Shown piece after piece: positions 27,267 through 35,909 of a DNA stretch of 64,000 bases (its first letter is position 1; the number at the start of each line of letters is the position of its first letter). The position numbers and the translations under genes are program-made. The notes below the pieces were generated by a model. That model ran no database searches, was not told the origin of the DNA, and worked only from the letters and a program-made list of their open reading frames with translations. This DNA comes from an uncultured Bacillota bacterium (GTDB taxonomy: Bacteria > Bacillota > Clostridia > Lachnospirales > CAG-274): positions 35,314 to 99,313 of the forward strand of contig CATZZP010000006.1 in assembly GCA_958426775.1 (NCBI GenBank), read 5' to 3'.

Positions 27267-29156
27267 TTATTTAAGCACATTATAAACCTGATCAAGAAGC
27301 ACTGCCATTTGTGCTCTTGTAATATTCTTATCAGGTGAAAGTGTAGTGTCGGAATCACCCTTTACTGCACCTAAATTTATAAGTGCTGCCACAGCAACCC
27401 TGTTTTCAGGTGAAATCTTACCGTTATCGGTATACTTATCAAGGCATTTAGTATCAATATTTAACTGCATACCTGTCTTTAAAAGACCCTTATATACCAT
27501 AACCATAATTTCCTCACGAGTAATACTCTGGGTAGGACGGAACTGATTATTACTTACACCTGCCTCAATGCCGTTTGCCTTTGCTGTGCTTACATAGTCA
27601 GCATAATATGCAGTGCCGGGTACATCGCTGTAATTTCCGCTGTTTTTAATATCAAGACCAAGCATTTTTACAAGTACAATTGTAAAATCTGCCCTTGTAC
27701 AAGTATCATCAGGTGCAAAGGTAGTGCTGTTTCTACCTACAATATAGCCCTTTGATGCCATATTATTAATAGATGCTACTGCCCATGCTCTTGAAGAAAT
27801 ATCAGTAAAGCTAACCTTGGTTGTTGTAGTCTGAGTCTGATTTGCTTTAGTTGTAGGAGTTGCAGTTGTAGCCTCTGTGGTGGTTTCCGTTGTTGTAGTA
27901 GTTGTAGCCGTACCTGATACGGTAACTATAATTTGGATAATATCTCCGTCATCATGCTCGCATATAAGAGTTGCAACACCATTTGCTACACCTCTTACCT
28001 TATCCTCGCCATCCAGCTTTGCTACAGCTGTTCTGTCAGACTTGATGCTATATTCGTCTACGTCCTCAGAAAGAAGATTTTCAAAGCTCTTGCTCTCATT
28101 CTTTTTGACTGTTATTGTCTTTGTTGTATAGTCTTCATTTACCTTAATTGTAAACTTATAATCGTCATCACCCTCTGCTTCAACAACAGTACTGCCCTCT
28201 TCAAGGGCTTCAACTTCACCTGAGTCCTCATCAAGCTCAACTATATCCTCATCGTCTACATACCATGTACAATCCTCAGGGTCTTCATCCATAAAATCGG
28301 CTAAATCCAAGTTATCATCAACATCCAAATAAAATGTCCAGCTTGTCTTTGTTGAAACATCGCTGTCATCATCATCATCCTCGTCATCATCATCTCTGAC
28401 AACTACCTTAAATAGATACTCTTCATCATTTGATTCAGCTTCAATTATGGCAGTACCCTCTTTAACGCCCTTAACAATACCGTCATCATCAACGGTTGCT
28501 ACGGATTTACTTCTTGAACTCCAGTCGTATTCGTCTGAGTCATATTCATCATCAACGTAGTCATATAAATCCTTTTTATCGCCTACGTCAATTGTTATTG
28601 TCTTATCATAATCGTCATCATCATCGTCATCATCATCTGAATTACGATTTACGGTAATATCAAAATAATAATCATACTCTGTACTGCCTACAGAGCCTGT
28701 TGCATTAATATACACCTCACCCTTCTTTTTAGCAGTAAGCTTACCTGAAGAATTTACGGTAGCAATACTTGTATCAGCTGAGCTCCAATCAAGGTCTTTT
28801 GCATCAACAGAAATCTTATTGCCAAGGTTATATGTATCATCTACCTCAACGGTTATATTAAAAGTCTTTTCTACCTTATTTGACTCCTGCTTTTTTGTAG
28901 TTGTCTGAGTAGTACTGTCATTTACCTTTGTTGTAGTAGTTTCTGTAGTTGTTTCTTTAGTAGTTGTTTCTGTGGTTGTTGTAGTTGTTACCTCAGTTGT
29001 CTCCTCGGTAGTTTCCTCAGTAGTTTCCTCATCTGTGGTTGCCTCTGTAGCAGACTCCTGAGTTTGTGTATTTTCTGTATCATCCGCACAAACAAACGAT
29101 ACTGAGCTTGCTGCAACAATAGCACATAAAAATAATGCAGCTAATCTTTTCTTCAT
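27267..29156 (-). CDS. SLH-domain S-layer protein with Ig-like domains and poly-Asp linkers
   Basis: 629 residues from ATG 29156 (GGAGG upstream). A signal peptide (to about FVCA) precedes a Thr/Glu-rich region (about 27-95, many TTTE repeats), then four Big2-like repeats (about 97-168, 188-262, 275-350, 353-420; STIATVNSSGKLTAKKKG-type cores). Linkers between the first repeats are runs of Asp (DDDDDDDDD and DDDDEDDDDD). A second Thr linker is followed by three SLH repeats (about 450-629; FTDISSRAWAVASINNMASK, YSDVPGTAYYADYVSTAKAN, YTDNGKISPENRVAVAALI) for binding wall polysaccharide. It is a surface anchor, possibly Ca-binding. 12 bases upstream of the hom start on the same strand. Confidence 0.93.
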   Translation of the reverse strand: MKKRLAALFLCAIVAASSVSFVCADDTENTQTQESATEATTDEETTEETTEETTEVTTTTTTETTTKETTTETTTTKVNDSTTQTTTKKQESNKVEKTFNITVEVDDTYNLGNKISVDAKDLDWSSADTSIATVNSSGKLTAKKKGEVYINATGSVGSTEYDYYFDITVNRNSDDDDDDDDDYDKTITIDVGDKKDLYDYVDDEYDSDEYDWSSRSKSVATVDDDGIVKGVKEGTAIIEAESNDEEYLFKVVVRDDDDEDDDDDSDVSTKTSWTFYLDVDDNLDLADFMDEDPEDCTWYVDDEDIVELDEDSGEVEALEEGSTVVEAEGDDDYKFTIKVNEDYTTKTITVKKNESKSFENLLSEDVDEYSIKSDRTAVAKLDGEDKVRGVANGVATLICEHDDGDIIQIIVTVSGTATTTTTTETTTEATTATPTTKANQTQTTTTKVSFTDISSRAWAVASINNMASKGYIVGRNSTTFAPDDTCTRADFTIVLVKMLGLDIKNSGNYSDVPGTAYYADYVSTAKANGIEAGVSNNQFRPTQSITREEIMVMVYKGLLKTGMQLNIDTKCLDKYTDNGKISPENRVAVAALINLGAVKGDSDTTLSPDKNITRAQMAVLLDQVYNVLK

Positions 29157-29273
29157 ATAGAAAACCTCCTTATACATTTAGTAAATTAATTATACCACAT
29201 TTTCAAAAAAAAGCTATATATTATTATATTATTTTTTTATAAGGTAAATTTAGTTAAAAATAACAAAAAGGAG

Positions 29274-29302
29274 TTGAAATTTATATTTAAAAGCTATATA
29301 CT
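29274..29302 (+). promoter_or_regulatory. promoter of ilvE
   Basis: TTGAAA (29274-29279), 17-base spacer, TATACT (29297-29302), about 42 bases before the ATG. No T-box structure is seen in the short leader. Confidence 0.7.
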
Positions 29303-29343
29303 AAGTTTAAGTTAAATTTTTATACAAAGAAAGAAGGATAAAA

Positions 29344-30411
29344 ATGCTTAATATCAAACATGAGCTTTCCAAAAATCCAAAGGCTAAGCCTGACCAGAGT
29401 AATTTAGGCTTTGGTATCTACTACACTGATAATATGTTCATCATGGACTATACCGAGGGCAAGGGTTGGCATGACCCACGCATTGTTGAGTATGCACCTT
29501 TGGCACTTGACCCTGCAGCTATGGTTTTCCACTATGCACAGGAGTCCTTTGAGGGTCTTAAGGCTTATCGTACACCAAGCGGCGATATTCAACTTTTCCG
29601 TCCTGAAAAGAACGCAGAAAGAATGATTAATACCAACAGAAGAATGTGTATCCCCGAAGTACCTGTTGAGGACTTTGTACAAGCTTGTAAAGAGCTTGTT
29701 AAAGTTGAAAAAGACTGGGTTCCAAGCGAAGAGGGTACTTCTCTTTATCTTCGTCCCTTTGTTATTGCTACAGAGCCACACCTTGGTGTGCGTCCTGCTA
29801 ATAATTATATTTTCTGTATTATTGCATCACCTGTAGGTGCTTACTACTCAACAGGTATTAACCCTGTTAAAATTTATGTTGAGGACGAATATGTAAGAGC
29901 AGCTCCTGGTTTAACAGGCTTTACAAAGTGCGGCGGTAACTACGCTGCTTCTCTTGCTGCACAGGTTAAAGGTCATGACCTTGGGTATGAACAGGTGCTG
30001 TGGCTTGACGGTGTTGAAAGAAAGTACGTTGAAGAGGTCGGCTCAATGAACTGCTTCTTTAAGATTGACGGTGTAATTTACACAGCTCCTACTGTAGGTA
30101 CTGTTCTCCCGGGGGTAACACGTATGTCCTGTATTGAATTGCTTAAAAAGTGGGGATATACTGTTTCAGAGGAAAGACTGGCTATAGACGATATTGTTAA
30201 GGCAAGCAAGGAGGGCAAGCTTGAAGAGGTATTCGGTACAGGTACAGCTGCTGTTATATCTCCTGTAGGTGAGCTTAGATATGAGGAACACGTTTGCAAG
30301 ATTAATAACGGTGAAATCGGCGAAGTTACTCATAAGTTATATGATACCCTTACAGGTATACAATGGGGTAAAATACCTGATGATATGGGTTGGATAACAA
30401 AGGTAGATTAA
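29344..30411 (+). CDS. ilvE: branched-chain amino acid aminotransferase
   Basis: 355 residues, class IV PLP aminotransferase of the bacterial/eukaryotic long type. Interconverts leucine, isoleucine and valine with their 2-oxo acids using glutamate, the product of gltBD. PLP lysine K195 in LTGFTKCGGNYAASLAAQ, upstream HYAQESFEGLKAYR, and GTGTAAVISPVGELRY near the C-terminus. AAGAAGGA lies 5-12 bases before the ATG. Standing alone with its own promoter and an unusual terminator-like repeat downstream. Confidence 0.95.
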   Translation: MLNIKHELSKNPKAKPDQSNLGFGIYYTDNMFIMDYTEGKGWHDPRIVEYAPLALDPAAMVFHYAQESFEGLKAYRTPSGDIQLFRPEKNAERMINTNRRMCIPEVPVEDFVQACKELVKVEKDWVPSEEGTSLYLRPFVIATEPHLGVRPANNYIFCIIASPVGAYYSTGINPVKIYVEDEYVRAAPGLTGFTKCGGNYAASLAAQVKGHDLGYEQVLWLDGVERKYVEEVGSMNCFFKIDGVIYTAPTVGTVLPGVTRMSCIELLKKWGYTVSEERLAIDDIVKASKEGKLEEVFGTGTAAVISPVGELRYEEHVCKINNGEIGEVTHKLYDTLTGIQWGKIPDDMGWITKVD

Positions 30412-30418
30412 TATTATC

Positions 30419-30506
30419 AAGGGGCTGTAAAATTTGTAAAAAACGTAATGCCGTCCACAAATGTGGACGGCATTACTGTTTTAAAACTGTTTTTTACAGC
30501 CCTTTA
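30419..30506. repeat. ~80-bp nested inverted-repeat element, copy 1 (terminator position)
   Basis: An outer pair GGGCTGTAAAA / TTTTACAGCCC encloses a perfect 14-bp hairpin GTAATGCCGTCCAC / GTGGACGGCATTAC with a 4-base loop. It sits between convergent ilvE and the Spo0A-C gene. A second copy at 50980-51058 keeps both the inner and outer arms and the intervening TACTGTTTTAA. As a gene-end element it can terminate both strands, but its conservation and length exceed an ordinary terminator. Confidence 0.75.
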
Positions 30507-30507
30507 A

Positions 30508-30903
30508 TTATTCCTCATATTGACCTACAGTATCTATCAAAAAATATGTAAGCAAATCTATTATCTCGCCGCATGTAGGCTTCTTATTATCAAATACATA
30601 ATCGCACCCAATCAGCTCATAAAAATTATTACCTGTATCTCTGTCCCATGCGTGATTAATAGCATTTCTGATATTTCGTTCCACGGAAGATATACCTATT
30701 CCGTTAATTCTGGCTAACTCAATATACAAGCCCTTACTTTTTAATTCCAAATACTTATTATCATTGTAACACATTACAACAGCTTGTATTATGTAGGTAA
30801 AGCCTCTGAATTTCGGCAAAAACCCACTCTTTATCAAAACATCTTTAACTATTACATATAAATTATACGCCTTTTTATCATAGTAATGAAAACCTTCGAC
30901 CAT
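30508..30903 (-). CDS. stand-alone Spo0A C-terminal DNA-binding domain protein
   Basis: 131 residues from ATG 30903 (AAAAAGG 9 bases upstream; an ATG three codons earlier abuts the ribosome site). It lines up with the Spo0A effector domain: KFRGFTYIIQAVVMCYNDNK matches the N-terminal part, ISSVERNIRNAINHAWDR the recognition helix region (Spo0A: PSRVERAIRHAIEVAWSR), and NKKPTCGEIIDLLTYFL the C-terminal helices. No receiver domain is encoded upstream. It is either a constitutive or differently controlled relative of Spo0A; no kinase or response regulator is adjacent. Confidence 0.85.
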   Translation of the reverse strand: MVEGFHYYDKKAYNLYVIVKDVLIKSGFLPKFRGFTYIIQAVVMCYNDNKYLELKSKGLYIELARINGIGISSVERNIRNAINHAWDRDTGNNFYELIGCDYVFDNKKPTCGEIIDLLTYFLIDTVGQYEE

Positions 30904-30988
30904 AATATTCATCCTTTTTATACGTATTAACGTTTATTTTATATACATAATTTGTAAAATTTATGTAAACAAGCACTTGTCAAGATAT

Positions 30989-31017
30989 ATTATACAAGAC
31001 TTTTTTTAACTTGTCCA
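30989..31017 (-). promoter_or_regulatory. candidate promoter of the Spo0A-C gene
   Basis: Minus strand TGGACA (31012-31017), 17-base spacer, TATAAT (30989-30994), about 86 bases before the ATG. Confidence 0.55.
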
Positions 31018-31285
31018 ATTATAAATAGTATTCTTTTAAGCAACGTTATGCATATTTTTTCTTTTTGAATGTATATTATTAATCATTTTCGTTTGACATA
31101 TATAAACTATCCGAAATTCCATACGCTTCTATTAAAAAAACCATAAATTCTATTAATAAATATACGCTTCGCTACTAAAAGTAGTGTATATTTATTTGTC
31201 GACAAAAAGTCGTTTATGTAAAAATATGGGATATTTTATATGATTTTGGTTAATTTCAACCAAATCTTTTCAGTTCATCAGCTTG
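31018..31285. other. intergenic region upstream of the Spo0A-C gene with palindromes
   Basis: No coding sequence is seen. It holds AAATATACGCTTCGCTACTAAAAG with a partner TAGTGTATATTT (hairpin, about 31160-31194), a 12-bp perfect palindrome TTTGTCGACAAA (31195-31206) resembling two 0A-box half-sites, and GATTTTGGTT / AACCAAATC (31238-31262), a hairpin after the dockerin-TGase gene that may terminate it although its T-run is weak. Confidence 0.4.
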
Positions 31286-33025
31286 TCAGTAGCTAATACC
31301 GGAAATCTTTTTTATAATCAAAGCTACATCCTTTGAGTCTATCATTGAGTCGTTGTTTAAATCACAATGCAGATAATCATCCAATTCAATCGAGGCAAGC
31401 TTTAATAAAGCTACAGCATCTGTCATATCTACCTTAGCATCCTTGTTGTAATCACCGTTAGATATAACCTTTACACTATGTATCAAACCATAGCTGCCGC
31501 CATCCTTAGTATAAACAAACCTGAGCTTATGCCACCCTGCAGGTATGTTTATGTGTCCTAAATACCCATAATTGCTTTGTGTATATTCCTCAATCAAAGT
31601 ATTATCAACATAGATGCTGATTTTACCTCCGTTAAGCTGTGCATTAAAGCTGACAACGCAATCCTCATCCAAGGTTAACCACAATTCTCCCAAATCTGCC
31701 GAAGTCAAAGCAAAATTTTTTTCTGAATTATAAAATTGACCCAAAGACCAATTACCATCACTGCAAATAACCACATTTTTAACACTGTCTGATGCAATTA
31801 TCTGCAAATTATTGGTTGTAACTTCCGTAACTCCCTCTGTAGATGTTTCTGTTTCCATTTCTTCGGTTGTAGTTTCTGTTGAAGCTTCTGTTGTTCTTGT
31901 TTCGTTTTCTGCTGCAACCTCAGGTGCAAGATAAATAATATCTCCGTTTTCAGCAACTCCAACCTGTTGATTAGGATTACTTGTATAGTATATATTGCTC
32001 TCAGAGCATACAGGTATTGCCTCGGGATACTTTGTAAGGCTGTTATCTCTTACACTGTAAAAATCAGAATATGGCATATTAAAATATTTATAGCTAAGAA
32101 CATGGTTGCCGTTAGTTGTTGTAGCATCATCCCATGTAACATCTACGCAGTAATAATTTCCATCATCAAGCTTTACAAAGCTCCATGCGTGATTAGCCGA
32201 ATTCGCAAGACCTAAAATCATATAATTATCAACATTGTATCTGTTTAGTAAAAGCTGAAAGGCTTTTGCATATGATTCACAAACACCTCCGCCGTAACTA
32301 CTGTTTAAGCTACCTGCTATTGAATGAGCATATGCCGCATCCTCAGGATTACCCTCCTCATCAAAAGCATAATTATTATCCAGTATCAGTTTATCGTGTA
32401 TTCTTTTTTCTATAGCATATGCAGACATAGTTGTATCAAGTATTTCATCGTACTCTTGAACACCAATAGTTATTGCATCAGCCTCTGCAACCCTTACACT
32501 TCCGTCTACATAAGAACTGTCTACATGTAAGGATAAATAAGCTTTATTGCTGTTTTTCAATATGCAAACATAATCCCCGTCATAAAAAATTTGAGGGTTT
32601 TCGTTCAAAAAGGCAAATACTACATTATAGACCGAGTTATTGTCCTGCTCAATAGCTTCATATTCGGAGGATATATCAGCACACAAATAATACTCACTAT
32701 CATAAATTGTCATTTTTCCGTAAGCATCATATGCAAAATTAGTAGTTACATAATACAACTTATCATATATTGATTGAAGCTCTTCCCCATTCTCTAAAGT
32801 GCCTATATGATTATAGAAATTTCTTGAACCGTTATCAAGCCAATCAGGCTTAACAGAGCGAGTTTTTTGCATAGATGAAGTATATTCGATAATTTCTCCG
32901 TCATATTCATCTACAAAAAATATTTTTTGCTTTATATCTCCTGCAGGTGTTGTATATTCACCCGCACCTGAACAGACAGTCATAAAGCTAACAAATAAAA
33001 TAGTAAATAATAATAACCTTCTCAT
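31286..33025 (-). CDS. secreted transglutaminase-like protein with C-terminal dockerin
   Basis: 579 residues. Signal peptide (about 1-20). A transglutaminase-like core holds Cys near 248 in GGGVCESYAKAF, His near 283 in NSANHAWSFVKLDDG, and Asp near 298 in YYCVDVTWDD, as in transglutaminase/protease-like proteins. A Thr-rich linker (near 380-402), a CBM-like beta region, and a type I dockerin at the C-terminus (about 525-579; GDYNKDAKVDMTDAVALLKL and DLNNDSMIDSKDVALIIKKI) with both calcium-binding repeats follow. The dockerin implies attachment to a scaffoldin. GGAGG lies upstream of the ATG. The activity (cross-linking or protease-like) is not proven. Confidence 0.88.
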   Translation of the reverse strand: MRRLLLFTILFVSFMTVCSGAGEYTTPAGDIKQKIFFVDEYDGEIIEYTSSMQKTRSVKPDWLDNGSRNFYNHIGTLENGEELQSIYDKLYYVTTNFAYDAYGKMTIYDSEYYLCADISSEYEAIEQDNNSVYNVVFAFLNENPQIFYDGDYVCILKNSNKAYLSLHVDSSYVDGSVRVAEADAITIGVQEYDEILDTTMSAYAIEKRIHDKLILDNNYAFDEEGNPEDAAYAHSIAGSLNSSYGGGVCESYAKAFQLLLNRYNVDNYMILGLANSANHAWSFVKLDDGNYYCVDVTWDDATTTNGNHVLSYKYFNMPYSDFYSVRDNSLTKYPEAIPVCSESNIYYTSNPNQQVGVAENGDIIYLAPEVAAENETRTTEASTETTTEEMETETSTEGVTEVTTNNLQIIASDSVKNVVICSDGNWSLGQFYNSEKNFALTSADLGELWLTLDEDCVVSFNAQLNGGKISIYVDNTLIEEYTQSNYGYLGHINIPAGWHKLRFVYTKDGGSYGLIHSVKVISNGDYNKDAKVDMTDAVALLKLASIELDDYLHCDLNNDSMIDSKDVALIIKKISGISY

Positions 33026-33093
33026 ATATATCCTCCTTTATAAAAGTTTTTTTTATTATAACAAATAATCCACCTAATAATCAACAATATTAA

Positions 33094-33123
33094 AAGAAGC
33101 TCACAAATATTTGCGAGCTTCTT
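33094..33123 (-). terminator. terminator of cspA
   Basis: AAGAAGCTC / GAGCTTCTT form a stem (33094-33123) with T-rich sequence on the minus strand (TTTTAATATTG). It sits after cspA and upstream of the dockerin-TGase start. Confidence 0.7.
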
Positions 33124-33184
33124 AGTGTTATAACCAAAATATCTATATCTATATAAAAATATATAATTAAATAAACCTAAATGA

Positions 33185-33385
33185 TTATAAACGAACTACA
33201 TTTGCAGCCTGAGGACCTTTTGCACCCTGAACTACTTCAAACTCAACCTTTTGTCCTTCTTCAAGGCTCTTGTAGCCTTCAGAGTTGATTGCTGAAAAAT
33301 GTACAAATACATCGTCCTCGCCCTCAACAGAGATAAAGCCAAAGCCCTTTTCTGCATTAAACCACTTAACAGTACCTTGTTTCAT
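33185..33385 (-). CDS. cspA: cold-shock domain protein
   Basis: 66 residues. RNP1 [10 protein letters not shown] and RNP2 VFVHFSAI, and the C-terminal [11 protein letters not shown] of CspA-type RNA chaperones. GGAGG lies 7 bases before the ATG. It has its own promoter and a leader hairpin; CspA genes commonly have such structured 5' UTRs that change with temperature. It is located between a dockerin-TGase and a VanW pair without obvious functional link. Confidence 0.95.
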   Translation of the reverse strand: MKQGTVKWFNAEKGFGFISVEGEDDVFVHFSAINSEGYKSLEEGQKVEFEVVQGAKGPQAANVVRL

Positions 33386-33413
33386 TAAAATATCCTCCTA
33401 AAGATAAAAATAC

Positions 33414-33436
33414 ATTACGGACAGGAAATCCGTAAT
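33414..33436 (-). promoter_or_regulatory. hairpin in cspA leader
   Basis: ATTACGGA (33414-33421) pairs with TCCGTAAT (33429-33436), an 8-bp stem about 30 bases before the ATG, followed on the minus strand by TATTTTTATC. A cold-regulated 5' UTR structure or weak attenuator is likely. Confidence 0.5.
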
Positions 33437-33468
33437 ATGATATGTAGCTTAAAATTACTACTCATATA

Positions 33469-33497
33469 AATTTAACATAAATAACCAAAAAAGTCAA
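33469..33497 (-). promoter_or_regulatory. promoter of cspA
   Basis: Minus strand TTGACT (33492-33497), 17-base spacer, TAAATT (33469-33474), about 85 bases upstream of the ATG. Confidence 0.7.
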
Positions 33498-33571
33498 TAA
33501 AAATATTAAAACACTCTAACATATTATATAATTTATTCACCTGTAAGCTGACATTTTTTCTAAAATTATAA

Positions 33572-33603
33572 CAAAAAAGGAGAGCTTATTTTGTCGCTCT
33601 CCT
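33572..33603 (-). terminator. terminator of the VanW operon
   Basis: AGGAGAGC (33578-33585) pairs with GCTCTCCT (33596-33603), an 8-bp stem, followed on the minus strand by TTTTTTGTTATAA, 17 bases after the VanW gene. Confidence 0.85.
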
Positions 33604-33619
33604 AAGCATAGTTCATTAA

Positions 33620-35209
33620 TCAACCCTCAATAAGATTATCCATGATAACCTCTGGCGGTTCGTTTTCTATAGGCTCGCTTTTTTTGGCTGAAACTGTGGA
33701 AGTAACAGGCTCTGTTATACTCTCGCTCTCCGTCTGTTCATCAGTCTTTTTAGTACCCTTAACTAATTCTCCCCGTCTTGGCAAGTATACGCTTTTATTA
33801 ACTAAAACCGTGTCAATTAAAGAGCCGTTTTCATAAACATACTTATAAAGATTATAAGTACGTCCGTCCAAAGGCTTTAATGTATATTCCTCATAACCCT
33901 CAGGCTTTGTATTATCTTCTGTAATTATATCAGCCTCCGGAGGAGTAGTCTTTATAAGTTCGTTTTTAAACTCAAGTCTGCGTCCTGCATTATGTACCTC
34001 ATATCCATACAGTTTAACAACTACATTTGAGCTTGTTAAATAGCTTTCTATATACATAGGATAGCCTGTGTTATTTTTAAATTTAAGATCCTTATAGTCC
34101 CCTGCGAGGGTTGCGTCAAAAGCATAATCAGCATAACCAACCTTTAAGGAATGGTTAAATCGTTCAACAACCTCAAGCTCTGCCTCAAGTATAGCCTGAT
34201 ATAAAGCACTTGACACCTGACACATACCTCCGCCTATACTGTCCTCAATTTTACCGTTTATTATTGTGCCTGCACTTCTCCATCCGTTTTCATATGTACA
34301 GGGATTAAATTTTTCATTTGTTGAAAAAACCTCATCAGGGTAGAGAACGGTACCGTTTATTTTTTCACAGCCGTTTCTGAGATTTGTAATTCTGTTTTCA
34401 TCGCCGCGTTTATAGGAGCTGTAACAGCTGCCTATTTCATTATCAATATATTTAAAGTCCTCCTCTGTATATTTAGGGTTATTCTGTGTGATGGCAAAAT
34501 CTACGGTTACCCCAAAGTTTCTGTTTTTAACTGTTTCAAGAACCCTTTGATACAGCTCCTCTGCATTCATGGTATAGCCCACGGTTGACGGAGTAATTTC
34601 AAAGCCGTTTTCTGTCTTTTTAACGGCGGAGTCTACAGCCTCAATATTTATGCCTCTTGCTATGCCGTCAACAATATCTCTTATTTTTTCTTCGCTATAG
34701 TACATAACCTGAAAATCCTGAGGAGTGTTTTCCAGAGATTTAAAGCTTGCTATTCTTTCACCTTCAGTACCTGTTCTGCCAAAGCTGTAAGCAGAACTGA
34801 TTGCACCCTCCAAGTCAAAGTATATGCCAAAATCCTCCATTGTATAGGCTTGAGTATATTTTTCACCCTCGCCCTTGATGGTTACGGCAACATCACTTTC
34901 GGGCAACTTAATTGCGGAATTAAGCTTACTTTGTGCCTCTTCCCTTGTTAAACCACCGATTTCTATACCATCAACAAATATATTGGGAAAATACATTTCT
35001 TTATCCGTTTGCTTTTCAATAAATTTAAGTATTTTTTCGTCGCTTTTATGGAAAATACTTACCTTTGAATCAGCTACAACAAAACATATAGCAACCACAG
35101 CTAATATAGCCGCAACCAATACTACAGCTGCAACTATAATAATTGATATATTAAACTTTGCTTTTTCCTGCGGTCTACGCCGTCTTCTTCTTGGTACTTC
35201 CTGTGCCAT
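33620..35209 (-). CDS. VanW-family protein
   Basis: 529 residues from ATG 35209 (GGGGAG upstream). A basic cytoplasmic start (RRRRRRP), one membrane helix (about 20-45), a peptidoglycan-binding-like domain (PG_binding_4; about 75-190) with GLTREEAQSKL, then the VanW core with SIGGGMCQVSSALYQAIL and RFNHSLKVGYADYAFDAT (about 320-370), and a Ser/Thr/Glu-rich tail. VanW is named from vancomycin clusters but is common in Clostridia outside resistance loci. The upstream gene encodes a related domain. Confidence 0.9.
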   Translation of the reverse strand: MAQEVPRRRRRRPQEKAKFNISIIIVAAVVLVAAILAVVAICFVVADSKVSIFHKSDEKILKFIEKQTDKEMYFPNIFVDGIEIGGLTREEAQSKLNSAIKLPESDVAVTIKGEGEKYTQAYTMEDFGIYFDLEGAISSAYSFGRTGTEGERIASFKSLENTPQDFQVMYYSEEKIRDIVDGIARGINIEAVDSAVKKTENGFEITPSTVGYTMNAEELYQRVLETVKNRNFGVTVDFAITQNNPKYTEEDFKYIDNEIGSCYSSYKRGDENRITNLRNGCEKINGTVLYPDEVFSTNEKFNPCTYENGWRSAGTIINGKIEDSIGGGMCQVSSALYQAILEAELEVVERFNHSLKVGYADYAFDATLAGDYKDLKFKNNTGYPMYIESYLTSSNVVVKLYGYEVHNAGRRLEFKNELIKTTPPEADIITEDNTKPEGYEEYTLKPLDGRTYNLYKYVYENGSLIDTVLVNKSVYLPRRGELVKGTKKTDEQTESESITEPVTSTVSAKKSEPIENEPPEVIMDNLIEG

Positions 35210-35225
35210 ACAAATCTCCCCAAAA

Positions 35226-35834
35226 TCACTTTGTTGCAATAATAACTAATGAATCATATTGATTTACTCTAAGCAACTGTTCAGCAGCCTCTGCAGTCCT
35301 CTCCAAATCCATAACCTTGCCATAAGGCTCAAGCATAGCATTAACTTCATCTTCTATAGTAGATAGGCACTCCCTTACCTTATCTGTGCTATATGCAATT
35401 TCAGCATCAATATATTTACCACCCATATCAAGCTCTGATACCTCTGCATAATTTGTACTTCCGTCTTCATTTCTACCTATAGCATAGGCTTCGTTAACAG
35501 CCTTCTCTACATCAAAGCCCATTCCCAATTCCGGATAGGTAAATGATTTTTCAAATGTTGCCTCACTAAGCATAAAACTTATTTTTTTATCACCTGTATA
35601 GTCATTATTTATTATACTGTTCATTTTCTCTATTGCTTGTTCCTTAGTCAAACCGCCTACTGCATTACCTCTTATGTAAATATTATTATATATTACATTA
35701 AGGTCAGCAAGCTGATTACACTCCTTTGCAACAAAAAATTTATCAATGTTAAGCAAGCCCGCAATACCGCCGGCTATCAGCACAGCAAGTACAACAATAA
35801 GGCATATTTGTTTTATTTTATTCTTTTTAGCCAA
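35226..35834 (-). CDS. small anchored protein with peptidoglycan-binding-like domain, VanW paralogue fragment
   Basis: 202 residues starting at TTG 35834 (GGAGG 9 bases upstream). N-terminal membrane helix (about 8-30), then a PG_binding_4-like region where VGGLTKEQAIEKMNSIINN matches the VanW neighbour's IGGLTREEAQSKLNSAI. It ends where the VanW core would start, so it looks like a stand-alone N-terminal half. 16 bases separate it from the VanW start. Probably an envelope protein in the same operon; a truncated duplicate is an alternative. Confidence 0.7.
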   Translation of the reverse strand: MAKKNKIKQICLIVVLAVLIAGGIAGLLNIDKFFVAKECNQLADLNVIYNNIYIRGNAVGGLTKEQAIEKMNSIINNDYTGDKKISFMLSEATFEKSFTYPELGMGFDVEKAVNEAYAIGRNEDGSTNYAEVSELDMGGKYIDAEIAYSTDKVRECLSTIEDEVNAMLEPYGKVMDLERTAEAAEQLLRVNQYDSLVIIATK

Positions 35835-35909
35835 AACAGCGTCCTCCTACATTTAAACTATAATTATTTTATTATACAACACAAGAACAAAAAAATCCAG
35901 TATTATTAT

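Noticed and set aside
28600..28640. Asp-codon runs in the SLH gene taken as a DNA repeat array or CRISPR
   Set aside because: They are in-frame poly-Asp codons (GAT/GAC) of the coding sequence, without regular spacers.
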